64,000 nt of DNA from Nocardioides kribbensis (GCF_015070375.1 NZ_JADCLL010000007.1:124001-188000), one strand, 5' to 3'. Shown: positions 37,387-48,478, counted from the first letter of the stretch. The notes: a model not told the origin generated them from the sequence alone. Translations and numbers: made by a program.

Positions 37387-38619
37387 TCAGGGCCGGGCGC
37401 GGCCGGCCGTGCGCCGCTCGGCGTACCACCGGCGCACCTCGGGCCGCGACAGCAGCACCACGGTGGCCACGCAGGCCGCCAGCGGCAGCGCCATCACCAG
37501 GCTGGTGACCGCGGTGACCAGGAAGAGGCCGGCGGCCAGGGCCGAGGAGACGACCAGCCCGAGGCGTCCGCCGTTGCTGCCGCGGAAGGCGAGCACGGCC
37601 ACGACGCTCGCGACCACCGCCCACACCACGACGACCCCGGCCATGGCGTAGACCGCCGTGGTGAGGTCGGAGCGGCTGAGGTCGGCGTCGGCGAGGGCGG
37701 GGTTCTGCCGGTAGACCTCGTCGAAGAGCATGTCGGGCGCGGCCGTGATGACCGCGGCGGTCAGCACCATGCCCAGCGCGACCAGGCCGCTGAAGGCCCA
37801 GGTCAGCGAGCACGCCCACACCACCGCCGAGGGCCGCCGCGACGGGCGCCCGGGCACGGGGTGGCCGACGTAGGGCGTGACCCGCTGGTCGGGCCGGGCC
37901 TGCTGGTCGGGGCGCGAGGCCGCCGCCGACCCGAAGCCGGTCCACGGCGCCGGCCGGCCCTGCTCCCCGTCGACCTGCGGCCCGCTCCGGGGGGCGGGCG
38001 CCTCCGCCCCCGGACCCGGCGTCTGGCCCGAGGACCGGTCCTGCGGGTCCTGCGGCGAGCCGACGGGCGGGTACGCCGGCGGCCACCCACCGGGCGCGGG
38101 CCCGTCGGATCCACCCGGCGGCGTGGTGCGACCCGCGGCCCGGTCGGCGGCCCGGTCGGCCGCCGCGCGCTCGTCGTCGCGCTGGCGCGGGGTGACCCCG
38201 TCGAACCAGTCGCGCGCGGGCTGGAGCCACAGCAGCAGCGCGGCCACCGCGACCAGGGAGGAGGTGAAGCCCCCGCTGACCAGCCCGCCGAGGAAGAGCG
38301 GCACCGCGAGCACGGCCAGCGCGAGGCGCGCCGGCTTGGAGCGCTGCAGCACCGACCAGCCGAGCACCGCGGCGGCCGCCGCGCAGGCTCCGGTGACCAT
38401 GCCGATGACGCGCAGCAGCGTGACGACGTCGGTGGTCTCCAGTCCCAGCCCGTCGCCGGGGGGCTCGCCGAGGAAGGTCTCGATCGTCTCCCGGGTCTCC
38501 AGCGACGTCAGCCGGGTGATCTGGTCGTAGACCGCCAGCACGACGACGACGGAGCCGACGATGATGAGCCAGCCGGCGATCGTCACCTGCCGGGGGCGGG
38601 TGGGGGTGGCCTCGCTCAT
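37387..38619 (-). CDS. Multi-pass membrane protein with Pro-rich central linker, function unknown
   Basis: A 410-residue protein with two membrane bundles. Residues about 12-140 have three or four helices (AGWLIIVGSVVVVLAVY, GACAAAAAVLGWSV, LALAVLAVPLFLGGLVSG). Residues about 150-265 form a disordered Pro/Asp/Gln-rich linker. A second bundle of four helices follows (for example WAFSGLVALGMVLTAAVI). The second bundle resembles that of the neighbouring NPYGQ-repeat protein, so the two genes may be paralogues. GGGAGG lies 11 nt upstream of the ATG at 38617-38619. Confidence 0.8.
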   Translation of the reverse strand: MSEATPTRPRQVTIAGWLIIVGSVVVVLAVYDQITRLTSLETRETIETFLGEPPGDGLGLETTDVVTLLRVIGMVTGACAAAAAVLGWSVLQRSKPARLALAVLAVPLFLGGLVSGGFTSSLVAVAALLLWLQPARDWFDGVTPRQRDDERAAADRAADRAAGRTTPPGGSDGPAPGGWPPAYPPVGSPQDPQDRSSGQTPGPGAEAPAPRSGPQVDGEQGRPAPWTGFGSAAASRPDQQARPDQRVTPYVGHPVPGRPSRRPSAVVWACSLTWAFSGLVALGMVLTAAVITAAPDMLFDEVYRQNPALADADLSRSDLTTAVYAMAGVVVVWAVVASVVAVLAFRGSNGGRLGLVVSSALAAGLFLVTAVTSLVMALPLAACVATVVLLSRPEVRRWYAERRTAGRARP

Positions 38620-38647
38620 GGCGTCATCCTCCCAGACCGCGCCCAGC

Positions 38648-38674
38648 GGCCCCGGGCCGGACGGGCCCGGGGCC
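38648..38674 (-). terminator. Putative clpB terminator
   Basis: GGCCCCGGGCC, a 5-nt loop and its reverse complement, 35 nt after the clpB stop and before the next gene. No T-run. Confidence 0.5.
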
Positions 38675-38708
38675 GGGTGGACCGACAGGGCCGCCCGGGC
38701 CGCCCGGC

Positions 38709-41321
<2,613 letters not shown>

Positions 41322-41438
41322 GGGTGTCTCCTGCGGGTGCTGGCGTGGGGTGCGCCTCGCCGACCCCGCGCGGTGCGGGGACGAGGACGTCGACCGACGG
41401 CTCCGAGTGTGCCCGTCACCGGGATCAACGCACCAGGA

Positions 41439-41459
41439 GTTTAGTCTGTTCCGCTCAAC
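41439..41459 (-). promoter_or_regulatory. HAIR-like HspR operator upstream of clpB
   Basis: GTTTAGT-N7-GCTCAAC matches the inverted-repeat consensus GTTGAGT-N7-ACTCAAC at 12 of 14 positions with the exact 7-nt spacer. It is 118 bp before the clpB ATG, almost the same distance as the perfect copy before dnaK. Confidence 0.7.
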
Positions 41460-41598
41460 TTTGTTGATCTGACCGCTGCACGCCCGCGCCGCGTCAGCAG
41501 GCAAAGAAACCCGGTCGGCCCTGCCGCCGGGGCCGTCGGCGGGCTTAGCCTCCGAGGCGAGAGCGACCAGGCGGGGGCCCGGGCGCGGGAGGAGCCCC

Positions 41599-42450
41599 AT
41601 GGCGCTGCCACCGGAGGTGGAGTCCGCCTGGCTGCTCCACGCCGCCCACGTGACGCTGCTGCTGCTCGGACTGGCCGGGGTGGCGGCGCTGCTGCTGCCT
41701 CGCCGCACGCCCTCCGCCGGCGCCCCGCGCCCCGCCCCCGAGCCGGGTGCTCCGACCGGCGCCGGCCGGCGCGCAGCCCACCGGGCAGGCCCCGGGACCG
41801 GCCACGAACGGGGCCACGTCCGGGAGCCCCACAGCGGGCACGACGCCCGGGTCGCGGCCCTGCGCTCCGGCCTGGGGCTGCTCGACCGGGCCGTGCCGAC
41901 GACCGCTCCCCCGGTCCGGTCGCGCCGGCACAGCCAGCACAGCCAGCAGGGCCAGCACGGCCAGCGCACCCGGCGACTGCTCCTGCCGCTGGCGGTGGTC
42001 GCCACGACCACGGCGGCCGGGGTTCACGCCGCCATGGGGCCCGCCCACCTGCGCGAGTCCCTCCTCTTCGGCGCCTTCTTCGCCCTCACCTCCCTGGCCC
42101 AGGTCGCATGGTCGGCGCTGGCCCTCACCCGTCCGAGCGCCGCCCTGCTGCGCGTCGGCGCCGCGCTCGGCGCCCTGTGCCTCGCGCTGTGGGCCCTGAC
42201 CCGGCTGCACGGTCTGCCCTGGGGGCTGATGCCGCGCCCCGAGGCGGTGGGCGCGTGGGACCTCGTGGCGGTGGCCGCGGAGCTGGTCGCGCTGGCCTGC
42301 GTCGTGCTGGCGCTGCGCGCCGACGAGCCCCTGGTCGCGCCGCCCGCCTGGTCGGTCTGGCACGTCGTGGCGCGGGCCGGCTGCGTCGCCTGCGTGGCCG
42401 TCCTCGCCGCCGTGGCGCTCCTCCCGCTGCTGGCCCCGGCGGGGTCCTGA
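41599..42450 (+). CDS. Polytopic membrane protein, first gene of a signalling operon
   Basis: A 283-residue protein. One N-terminal helix (HVTLLLLGLAGVAALLL) is followed by a long cytosolic or exposed low-complexity loop with a Ser/His/Gln run (HSQHSQQGQHGQR). Five further helices follow from about residue 130 (LLLPLAVVATTTAAGVHA, SLLFGAFFALTSLAQVAW, VGAALGALCLALWAL, LVAVAAELVALACVVLAL, CVACVAVLAAVALLPLL). No domain is recognised. A TAGCCT box (41546-41551) precedes it by 47 nt, and GGAGGAG lies before the ATG. Its stop overlaps the next ATG, so it belongs to the kinase operon. Confidence 0.8.
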   Translation: MALPPEVESAWLLHAAHVTLLLLGLAGVAALLLPRRTPSAGAPRPAPEPGAPTGAGRRAAHRAGPGTGHERGHVREPHSGHDARVAALRSGLGLLDRAVPTTAPPVRSRRHSQHSQQGQHGQRTRRLLLPLAVVATTTAAGVHAAMGPAHLRESLLFGAFFALTSLAQVAWSALALTRPSAALLRVGAALGALCLALWALTRLHGLPWGLMPRPEAVGAWDLVAVAAELVALACVVLALRADEPLVAPPAWSVWHVVARAGCVACVAVLAAVALLPLLAPAGS

Positions 42451-43115
42451 TGGGCTCGTGGACGGATTGGCGCCCGGAGTCGTGGGTGGTGGGCCTGGCC
42501 GCCAACACCGTCATCGCCGTGGCCTACCTGCTCATCGTGCTCGCCATCGTCGTGCCGCTGGCCCGCAGCCGCCAGCTGCGCGCCAACCGGCTGGCCGCGG
42601 CGACCGCGGCCATCTTCCTCACCTGCGCCGTCCACCACGGCTCCCACGCCCTGCACATGGCGCTGCCCTCCCTCGGCGTGGACGACCCCAGCGGCCTGGC
42701 CATGCGGCAGGCCTGGGACTGGACGCTCTCGGGCTGGGACGTCGTGGGCGCCGTCGTGGCCGTCCACTACTGGTCGCTGCGACGCGGCTTCGGCTCGCTC
42801 ATGCGCGGCGCCCAGCTCTTCGAGGACCTCCGGGCCCGCGAGCAGCAGGCCCTCGAGCTCAACGACACCGTGCTGCAGCGCATGGTCGTCGCGCAGATGG
42901 CCCTCGAGCTCGGCGAGACCGAGCGGGCCCGCGCCGCCGTCGACTCCTCGGTGGCGGCGGCGGGGCGGATCATCACCGACCTGCTCGGCAGCAGCCCGCA
43001 CCGCCTCGACCTGGTGCGCTCCGCGGCCGCCGGTGACCCCGGTGGCGGCAGCACCGGCAGCGGCACGGTCACCGGCAGCGGCACCGTCGGCGGGGACGAG
43101 GGGCAGCGCCCGTGA
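42450..43115 (+). CDS. Membrane sensor with degenerate histidine-kinase dimerisation helix
   Basis: A 221-residue protein with three transmembrane helices in residues about 14-110: VIAVAYLLIVLAIVVPL, AATAAIFLTCAVHHGSHALHM, and WDVVGAVVAVHYWSL. Helix 2 carries Cys59 and His63 in CxxxH spacing, as in ethylene-receptor domains. A coiled helix follows (FEDLRAREQQALELNDTVLQ) that matches the H-box of HisKA_3 kinases but has Asn138 where the phospho-His would be. There is no ATPase domain. It overlaps both neighbours (ATGA and GTGA junctions). It is probably the sensory half of a split system with the next gene. Confidence 0.78.
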   Translation: MGSWTDWRPESWVVGLAANTVIAVAYLLIVLAIVVPLARSRQLRANRLAAATAAIFLTCAVHHGSHALHMALPSLGVDDPSGLAMRQAWDWTLSGWDVVGAVVAVHYWSLRRGFGSLMRGAQLFEDLRAREQQALELNDTVLQRMVVAQMALELGETERARAAVDSSVAAAGRIITDLLGSSPHRLDLVRSAAAGDPGGGSTGSGTVTGSGTVGGDEGQRP

Positions 43116-44272
43116 GCGCCGCGCGCCCTGCGCGCACGGTGATCGTCGACGACACCGCCGACCTGCGCGACATGCTGCGGCTGTGCCTGACCCACCACGG
43201 CCACGTCGTCGTCGGCGAGGCCGGCGACGGGAGGTCGGGCATCACCGTCGTGGAGCAGCAGCAGCCCGACCTCGTGCTCCTCGACCTGTCGATGCCGGTG
43301 ATGGACGGCCTCGAGGCGCTGCCCCACCTGCGCCGTGGCAGCCCGGCCAGCACGATCGTCGTGCTGTCCGGCTTCGGCGCCGAGCAGGTGGCCGACCGGG
43401 CGCTGCGGGCCGGCGCCCACGGCTACGTGCAGAAGGGCACGCCCCTGGTCACGATCCTCTCCCGCATCGACGCGCTGCTGGCGGACGCCGACCCCGGCCC
43501 GCCGCGCACCGCGCCCGTACCGCCCGACCCGGCCCCGACCGGCGAGGACCCCGGTGAGCACATCAGGGCGGACCCCGGGGAGGAGGCCGCCCTGCTGCGC
43601 CGCGCGATCGCGACCGCGGCCCACGAGATCCGGGGGCCGGTCACCGTGCTGCGCGGCATGGCCGAGGCCTCCGCCGACCCCCGGATCGGCGACGAGCAGC
43701 GGCGCCGGATGATGGCCGCCATGGCCCGGCAGGCCTGGCTGCTCGACGCCATCACCGCCGATCTCCTCGCCTGCGCGCAGTCGCGCCGCGGCACCCTCGA
43801 CCCGATGCTGCAGCACCTCGACCCGGAGCCGCTGCTGCGGGCGCTGGCCGAGGACCAGCAGCACGAGGTCGAGGTGCGGGTGCACGACCCGCGACCGCTG
43901 CTCGCCGACCCGCTGCACCTGCAGCAGATGGTCGGCAACCTGCTGCGCAACGCCAGCAAGTACGCCGCCCCGCCGTACGCCGTGGTCGTGCGACCCTCGC
44001 CCTTGCCCGGACGGGTGTGCATCGACGTCACCGACCGCGGTCCGGGCGTGCCCGAGGCGTTCCGCCCGCGGCTGTTCGACGAGTTCAGCCGCGCCGGCGG
44101 CAGCGCCTCCAGCGGCACCGGACTGGGCCTCGCCGTCGTCCGTGCGCTCGCGCAGGCCCACGGCGGCAGCGTGGAGCACCTCCCCCGGGCCGGAGGCGGG
44201 TCGGTCTTCACCCTCACGCTGTCGGCGGCCGCGGGCCCGGCCACCGACCCCGGGCTCAGCCCTCGGGGGTGA
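43112..44272 (+). CDS. Receiver-histidine kinase fusion (REC-HisKA-HATPase)
   Basis: A 386-residue cytosolic protein. The receiver domain (about 8-122) has the acidic pair Asp13/Asp14, phospho-acceptor Asp58 in LLDLS, Ser86 and Lys108. After a Pro-rich linker comes HisKA with His171 in AAHEIRGP, then the ATPase domain with the N box (about 270-284, NLLRNASKY), G1 box DRGPGVP (308-314) and G2 box GTGLGLAV (335-342). All catalytic residues are present. There is no output DNA-binding domain, so it must pass the signal on to another regulator. GTG start, overlapping the preceding stop by 4 bp. Confidence 0.9.
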   Translation: MSAARPARTVIVDDTADLRDMLRLCLTHHGHVVVGEAGDGRSGITVVEQQQPDLVLLDLSMPVMDGLEALPHLRRGSPASTIVVLSGFGAEQVADRALRAGAHGYVQKGTPLVTILSRIDALLADADPGPPRTAPVPPDPAPTGEDPGEHIRADPGEEAALLRRAIATAAHEIRGPVTVLRGMAEASADPRIGDEQRRRMMAAMARQAWLLDAITADLLACAQSRRGTLDPMLQHLDPEPLLRALAEDQQHEVEVRVHDPRPLLADPLHLQQMVGNLLRNASKYAAPPYAVVVRPSPLPGRVCIDVTDRGPGVPEAFRPRLFDEFSRAGGSASSGTGLGLAVVRALAQAHGGSVEHLPRAGGGSVFTLTLSAAAGPATDPGLSPRG

Positions 44273-45335
44273 CCGCGCGGGGCGTGTCGCCGGCCTCCGA
44301 CTCCGGCGGTGTGGCGTGGGCGGGGAACTCCACCGCGGCCGACTCCTCGTCGATCAGGCAGGTGCGGCAGAAGTCCTCGCCGAAGGGCGTGAGGTGGATG
44401 CTGCGCCGCACGACCTTGGCGAAGCGCACCGAGTGCACCGCCGCGAGCACGTCGGGCTGGGCCTCCAGCACCTGGTAGTCCATCGGGTCGCGCAGGGCCT
44501 CCCGGCTGAACCACACCAGCCCGAGGCGGAAGAGGTTGTTGAGGTAGGCCGGCACCTGGTCGAGGTAGCGGCACCCCGCCCGCCCGCCGATCATGGTCAG
44601 CCCCGGCGCGATGAGCTGGCTGTTGACCATGCCGATCGGCCCGCCGGTGCGCACGTCGACGCTGGGCTGCGGCCCGCCGCGCAGGAGCAGCAGCAGGATG
44701 CGCGCCTCGTCGGGGGCCACCTCGCCGAGGATCCGCCCGTAGGCCGGGTGCGAGGACTCGGTCTCCCACACGTCGCGGGAGCGCTCGAGCAGCCGGGCGC
44801 CCTGCTCGCGCAGGCTCAGGGGCGGCGGCGCCTCGTCGCGGCGCGTGGCGTGGCCGCCGTAGGAGACGACCTGGCCGGTGACCACCGGCTCGCTCTCGAC
44901 GATCTCGCCGAAGGCCTCGGCCGCGTGCGCCAGCGCCTTGCCGATCGGGGTGCCCGACGACACCGAGCGGGTCAGGTCGCTGACCACGGTGGCGGCCTGC
45001 GTGGCGTCCTTGGCCAGCGCCGCGGCCTCGTCGGGGTCGCGCACCGCGCGCAGGAAGCGTCGGCTCGTGCGCGCCGAGGTGCGCACCCCCCAGCCGGTCG
45101 TGTGCCAGGCGGCCGATGCGGCCACCCGGCCCAGCCCGGGCAGCGCCTCGACGGCCGGCGCCAGGCGACCGGTGAGGCCCTGACCGTCGCGGGCGGCCGG
45201 GCCCGGGGCGACGTACGGCGGCAGCGCGGGCGGCTCGCCCGCACGCGCGCGCCGCTCGCCCGTCGTCCCGCGCCCGTCGGCGGTGCCTGCTCGCCTGTCG
45301 GCTGCGCCCGCTCGCCTGTCGGCGGTGTCGCTCAC
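44256..45335 (-). CDS. Abi-alpha (DUF4393-like) family protein
   Basis: A 359-residue protein. The N-terminal ~55 residues are Arg/Ala/Pro-rich with short ADRRAG repeats. The C-terminal half has the Abi-alpha pattern: PDEARILLLLLRGGPQPSVDVRT, LIAPGLTMIGGRAGCRYLD, VPAYLNNLFRLGLVWFSRE and RRSIHLTPFGEDFCRTCL. The family is named after abortive-infection proteins, but defence activity for this actinobacterial branch is unproven. The GTG start is 4 nt after the DUF445 stop, so the two are co-transcribed. Its 3' end overlaps the convergent kinase gene by 17 bp. Confidence 0.85.
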   Translation of the reverse strand: MSDTADRRAGAADRRAGTADGRGTTGERRARAGEPPALPPYVAPGPAARDGQGLTGRLAPAVEALPGLGRVAASAAWHTTGWGVRTSARTSRRFLRAVRDPDEAAALAKDATQAATVVSDLTRSVSSGTPIGKALAHAAEAFGEIVESEPVVTGQVVSYGGHATRRDEAPPPLSLREQGARLLERSRDVWETESSHPAYGRILGEVAPDEARILLLLLRGGPQPSVDVRTGGPIGMVNSQLIAPGLTMIGGRAGCRYLDQVPAYLNNLFRLGLVWFSREALRDPMDYQVLEAQPDVLAAVHSVRFAKVVRRSIHLTPFGEDFCRTCLIDEESAAVEFPAHATPPESEAGDTPRAVTPEG

Positions 45336-45339
45336 GCCC

Positions 45340-46659
45340 TCACCCCACTCCGAAGATCCACAGGTGCAGGAAGCCGCCTGCCAGCCCCATGATGGCGCCG
45401 TGGGCGTAGAGCATCCACTCGTCCTCCTTGATGGCCGCCCGCATCATCTCGACGAAGTCGCGCGGCGGCAGCTCCTTGGTGCGGCGCGCCACCAGCACCC
45501 GGATCTTCTCGGCCTGGCGCGCGCTGAAGTCCTTGTCACGGAAGGGCGTGAGCGTGCGGCCCACGAGGTCCTGGGCCACCGAGTCGCGGATCGTGTCGAA
45601 GCGGTCGCTGCCCACCGCGACCCGCACCGCGCCGCGCGCCGGCCCGACCGCGAGGTCGATGGCCGGCCGCAGGGCGGTGGCCAGCATCGCCCGCGTACGG
45701 TCGCCGCGGGGGCCGTCGAGCAGGAAGTCGCCGATGCGCTCGAGGGTGATGACGTCGTCGGCGATGATGCGGGCGTAGACCTCCGCGGCCTCCGGCTGGC
45801 GGCGCGGGAAGAGCCCGTGGACCCTGACGCCCAGGATGCGACGCGGCTCCGGGGGCTCGAAGATCAGCCACATGCCCAGCGCGTTGGTGATCCAGCCGAC
45901 CACGACGCCGAGCACCGGCAGCAGCCACCACAGGCCGAAGATCGAGTCGACCACCGCCACGGGGATGCCGAGCAGGAAGCCGAAGACGAAGCCGAAGGTG
46001 ACCATCAGGTTCAGCTCGCGCTGGCCGAAGTCGCGGAAGATCCGCACCACCAGCGAGGGGTTGTCGCGGAAGTGGTCGATCACCATGATCTTGGGGTCGA
46101 GCAGCTGGTCGATGTGGGTGCCGATCTCGGTGGTCACCCGCCCCACCACGGTCGGCAGCTGGGCGTCGACCCGCTCGACCACCGCACGCCGCACCGGCCC
46201 GGGCAGGTCGCGCCACAGGCGCGGGTGCTCGCGGCGCATCACCCCGTCGACGAGCTCGGGCAGCTCGGGGCGGAAGACGGTGACGATGTGCTCGGCGATC
46301 TGGTCGGGCTCCAGCTGCTGGTAGAACTCCGCCGGGGTGCCGAGCTTGGCGATGGCCTTGTCGACGGCGATGCTGCCCATCTTGGCCGCGCGCGCCGGGA
46401 TGATCCCCTGCCAGCCCAGGCCGCCCTGGAGCAGCCCCGGCACCTCCTGCACCTTGCGCGGCAGCACCGAGACCAGCTCGCGCATGCCCGGCACGCGCAC
46501 GCCGTGGAAGCGCACGGGACTGAAGAGCATCCACAGCCCCGACCAGTTGATGAGCCAGCCGATGACGCCGGTGAAGACCGGGATCGTGAGGAAGTGGACC
46601 CACTTGACGTCGTCGGCCCACGCGGCCAGCACGTCGAGCAACCACTGCACCCTGAGCAC
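45340..46659 (-). CDS. DUF445 family membrane protein
   Basis: A 439-residue protein of the DUF445 (YheB/YjiN-like) family. It has an N-terminal helix (HFLTIPVFTGVIGWLINWSGLWMLF), a large amphipathic middle region, two central helices (LMVTFGFVFGFLLGIPVAVVD and LWWLLPVLGVVVGWITNALGMWLIFEP) and a final hydrophobic segment (AHGAIMGLAGGFLHLWIF). The repeated GWxxNxxxMWLIF-type motif near both ends is characteristic. Function is unknown. GTG at 46657-46659; a second GTG three codons in is an alternative. It is followed by the Abi-alpha gene. Confidence 0.88.
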   Translation of the reverse strand: MLRVQWLLDVLAAWADDVKWVHFLTIPVFTGVIGWLINWSGLWMLFSPVRFHGVRVPGMRELVSVLPRKVQEVPGLLQGGLGWQGIIPARAAKMGSIAVDKAIAKLGTPAEFYQQLEPDQIAEHIVTVFRPELPELVDGVMRREHPRLWRDLPGPVRRAVVERVDAQLPTVVGRVTTEIGTHIDQLLDPKIMVIDHFRDNPSLVVRIFRDFGQRELNLMVTFGFVFGFLLGIPVAVVDSIFGLWWLLPVLGVVVGWITNALGMWLIFEPPEPRRILGVRVHGLFPRRQPEAAEVYARIIADDVITLERIGDFLLDGPRGDRTRAMLATALRPAIDLAVGPARGAVRVAVGSDRFDTIRDSVAQDLVGRTLTPFRDKDFSARQAEKIRVLVARRTKELPPRDFVEMMRAAIKEDEWMLYAHGAIMGLAGGFLHLWIFGVG

Positions 46660-46668
46660 CCCTTCGTG

Positions 46669-46686
46669 CCCGGCCGTCCGGCCGGG
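46669..46686 (-). terminator. Putative terminator of the dnaK-grpE-dnaJ-hspR operon
   Basis: CCCGGCC, loop GTCC, GGCCGGG, 75 nt after the hspR stop and 10 nt before the DUF445 start. Short stem without T-run. Confidence 0.35.
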
Positions 46687-46760
46687 TGGTGGCCGAAGAC
46701 TAGCGCCCCGCTCCTGTCGGTGGACGGGTGTTCCGCGTCACGCTCCCGCCTGCGAGCGGC

Positions 46761-47207
46761 TCAGCCGCGACCGCGGCGCCACACCACGAGCGACTGACCC
46801 GGGTCGGGTCGCCGCAGCACCGGCAGCTTGTTGGGCAGCGCGGGGGCCGAGGCGTCGGCCCGCCGCGCGGAGAGCGCCTGCTGGAGCGCGGCCCGGGTGC
46901 GGTCGAGCTCGTCGGCCAGCTCGGCGTTGCGCGCGGTCAGCGCGGCCACGTGGTTCTCCAGGTCGAGGATCCGGCGCACGCCCTCGATCCCGATGCCGGC
47001 CGAGGTGAGCTCGGAGATCACCCGCAGCAGCTCGATGTCGCGGTGGGAGTAACGACGTCCCCCGCCGCCGGTGCGACCCGGCGTGATCAGGCCCAGGCGC
47101 TCGTAGGTGCGCAGGGTCTGCGGGTGCAGGCCCGTCAGCTCCGCGGCGACGGAGATGACGTAGACGGCCGCGTCGTAGGACGGCTCGAAGGGGTCGCGCT
47201 GGGCCAC
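46761..47207 (-). CDS. hspR: Heat-shock repressor HspR (MerR family)
   Basis: A 148-residue autoregulatory repressor. The MerR-type HTH spans residues about 13-80 (YVISVAAELTGLHPQTLRTYERLGL, RRYSHRDIELLRVISEL), followed by a coiled coil (LENHVAALTARNAELADELDRTRAALQ). In Streptomyces and mycobacteria HspR binds HAIR sites with DnaK as co-repressor and controls dnaK and clpB. Perfect and near-perfect HAIR sites occur at 51127-51147 and 41439-41459. GTG start 4 nt after the dnaJ stop; last gene of the operon. Confidence 0.95.
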   Translation of the reverse strand: MAQRDPFEPSYDAAVYVISVAAELTGLHPQTLRTYERLGLITPGRTGGGGRRYSHRDIELLRVISELTSAGIGIEGVRRILDLENHVAALTARNAELADELDRTRAALQQALSARRADASAPALPNKLPVLRRPDPGQSLVVWRRGRG

Positions 47208-47211
47208 GGGG

Positions 47212-48405
47212 TCACCCGGCCTGCTCGAAGAGGTTGGCGCGCAGCGGCCTGCCCGCCGTGGCGGCGCGGTAGGCCTCCACCGCCTCGCGGGCGGTGGCGT
47301 CGAGCACGGCCGGCACCTGCACCTCGACGGTGGCCAGCAGGTCGCCCGACGTGCCGTCGCTCTTGCGCGCGCCCTTGCCGCGCACGCGGAAGGTGCGCCC
47401 GTTGGGGGTGCCGGCCGGCACCTTGAGGGTGACCGGCGTGCCCGCCAGCGTCGGGATCCGCACGTCGGCGCCGAGGGCGAGCTCGTCGAAGGAGACCGGC
47501 ACGTCGAGGGTGAGGTTGTCGCCCTTGCGGCCGAAGAGGCGGTGCCCGGAGACCTTGACGGTGACGTAGAGGTCGCCGGCCGGGCCGCCGTGCTCCCCCG
47601 CACCGCCCTTGCCGCGCAGCCGGATGCGCTGGCCGTCCTTGACCCCCGCGGGGATGCGGGCCTGGATGGTGCGCGAGGACTGGCCGCGACCGCTGCCGTG
47701 GCAGGTCGGGCACGGGTCGTCGTAGAGCAGCTGGCGGCCGTGGCAGGCCGGGCAGGTCTCGTTCATCGAGAAGGCCCCGCCCACCGAGGCCACCACGAAG
47801 CCGGCGCCCTCGCACTCGGGGCACACGTGGGGCTTGGTGCCGGGCTTGCCACCCGTGCCGGAGCAGGTCGCGCAGGGCGCGTCGGAGCTGAGCCGCAGCG
47901 AGATCGTCACGCCGTCGAGGGCGTCGGTGAAGCTGATGGTGGCGGTGGTCTCGACGTCGCCGCCCTTCGTGGCGCGCACGCGCTGACGGGTGCGGCCGCC
48001 ACCGGCCCCGCCGCCGCGGAAGAGGTCGCCGAACATGTCACCGAGCCCGCCCTGGCCCGGGGCGCCGGCGCGGTCGCGCAGCAGGTCGTCGAGGTTGAAG
48101 CCGCCGGCACCGCCGGAGGTGCCTCCCCCACCGAAGCCGCCGCCGAAGCCGCCGCTGCCGTAGAGCGAGCGCATCTCGTCGTACTTCGCCCGCTTCTCGG
48201 GGTCGCCGACGACGTCGTAGGCCTCGGCGACCTGCTTGAAGCGGTCGTGCTTGGCGGTGTCACCGGGGTTGGAGTCGGGGTGGTTCTCCCGCGCCAGGCG
48301 CCGGTAGGCCTTCTTGATCTGGTCGGCCCCGGCGTCCTTGGTCACGCCGAGCGTGGCGTAGAAGTCCTTCTGCGCCCAGTCGGCGCGAAAGCCGTTGTCA
48401 CTCAC
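47212..48405 (-). CDS. dnaJ: Chaperone DnaJ
   Basis: A 397-residue Hsp40 co-chaperone that delivers clients to DnaK and stimulates its ATPase. It has a J domain with the HPD motif (ARENHPDSNPGD, about residue 37), a Gly-rich region (about 85-105), four zinc-binding repeats (CATCSGTG, CPECEGAG, CPACHGRQ, CPTCHGSG) and two C-terminal beta-sandwich domains. The operon order dnaK-grpE-dnaJ1-hspR is the actinobacterial arrangement, so this is the DnaJ1 type. An 88-nt gap with a 15-bp tandem repeat separates it from grpE. Confidence 0.96.
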   Translation of the reverse strand: MSDNGFRADWAQKDFYATLGVTKDAGADQIKKAYRRLARENHPDSNPGDTAKHDRFKQVAEAYDVVGDPEKRAKYDEMRSLYGSGGFGGGFGGGGTSGGAGGFNLDDLLRDRAGAPGQGGLGDMFGDLFRGGGAGGGRTRQRVRATKGGDVETTATISFTDALDGVTISLRLSSDAPCATCSGTGGKPGTKPHVCPECEGAGFVVASVGGAFSMNETCPACHGRQLLYDDPCPTCHGSGRGQSSRTIQARIPAGVKDGQRIRLRGKGGAGEHGGPAGDLYVTVKVSGHRLFGRKGDNLTLDVPVSFDELALGADVRIPTLAGTPVTLKVPAGTPNGRTFRVRGKGARKSDGTSGDLLATVEVQVPAVLDATAREAVEAYRAATAGRPLRANLFEQAG

Positions 48406-48433
48406 GGGAGAACCTCCCCTCTCTGGTCTCGGT

Positions 48434-48478
48434 GGTGCTGGTCGTGCCGGTGCTGGTCGTGCCGGTGCTGGTCGTGCC
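48434..48478. repeat. Three tandem 15-bp units in the grpE-dnaJ gap
   Basis: GGTGCTGGTCGTGCC occurs three times head to tail (48434-48448, 48449-48463, 48464-48478). It fills half of the only sizeable non-coding gap inside the operon and lies immediately upstream of dnaJ. Confidence 0.8.
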
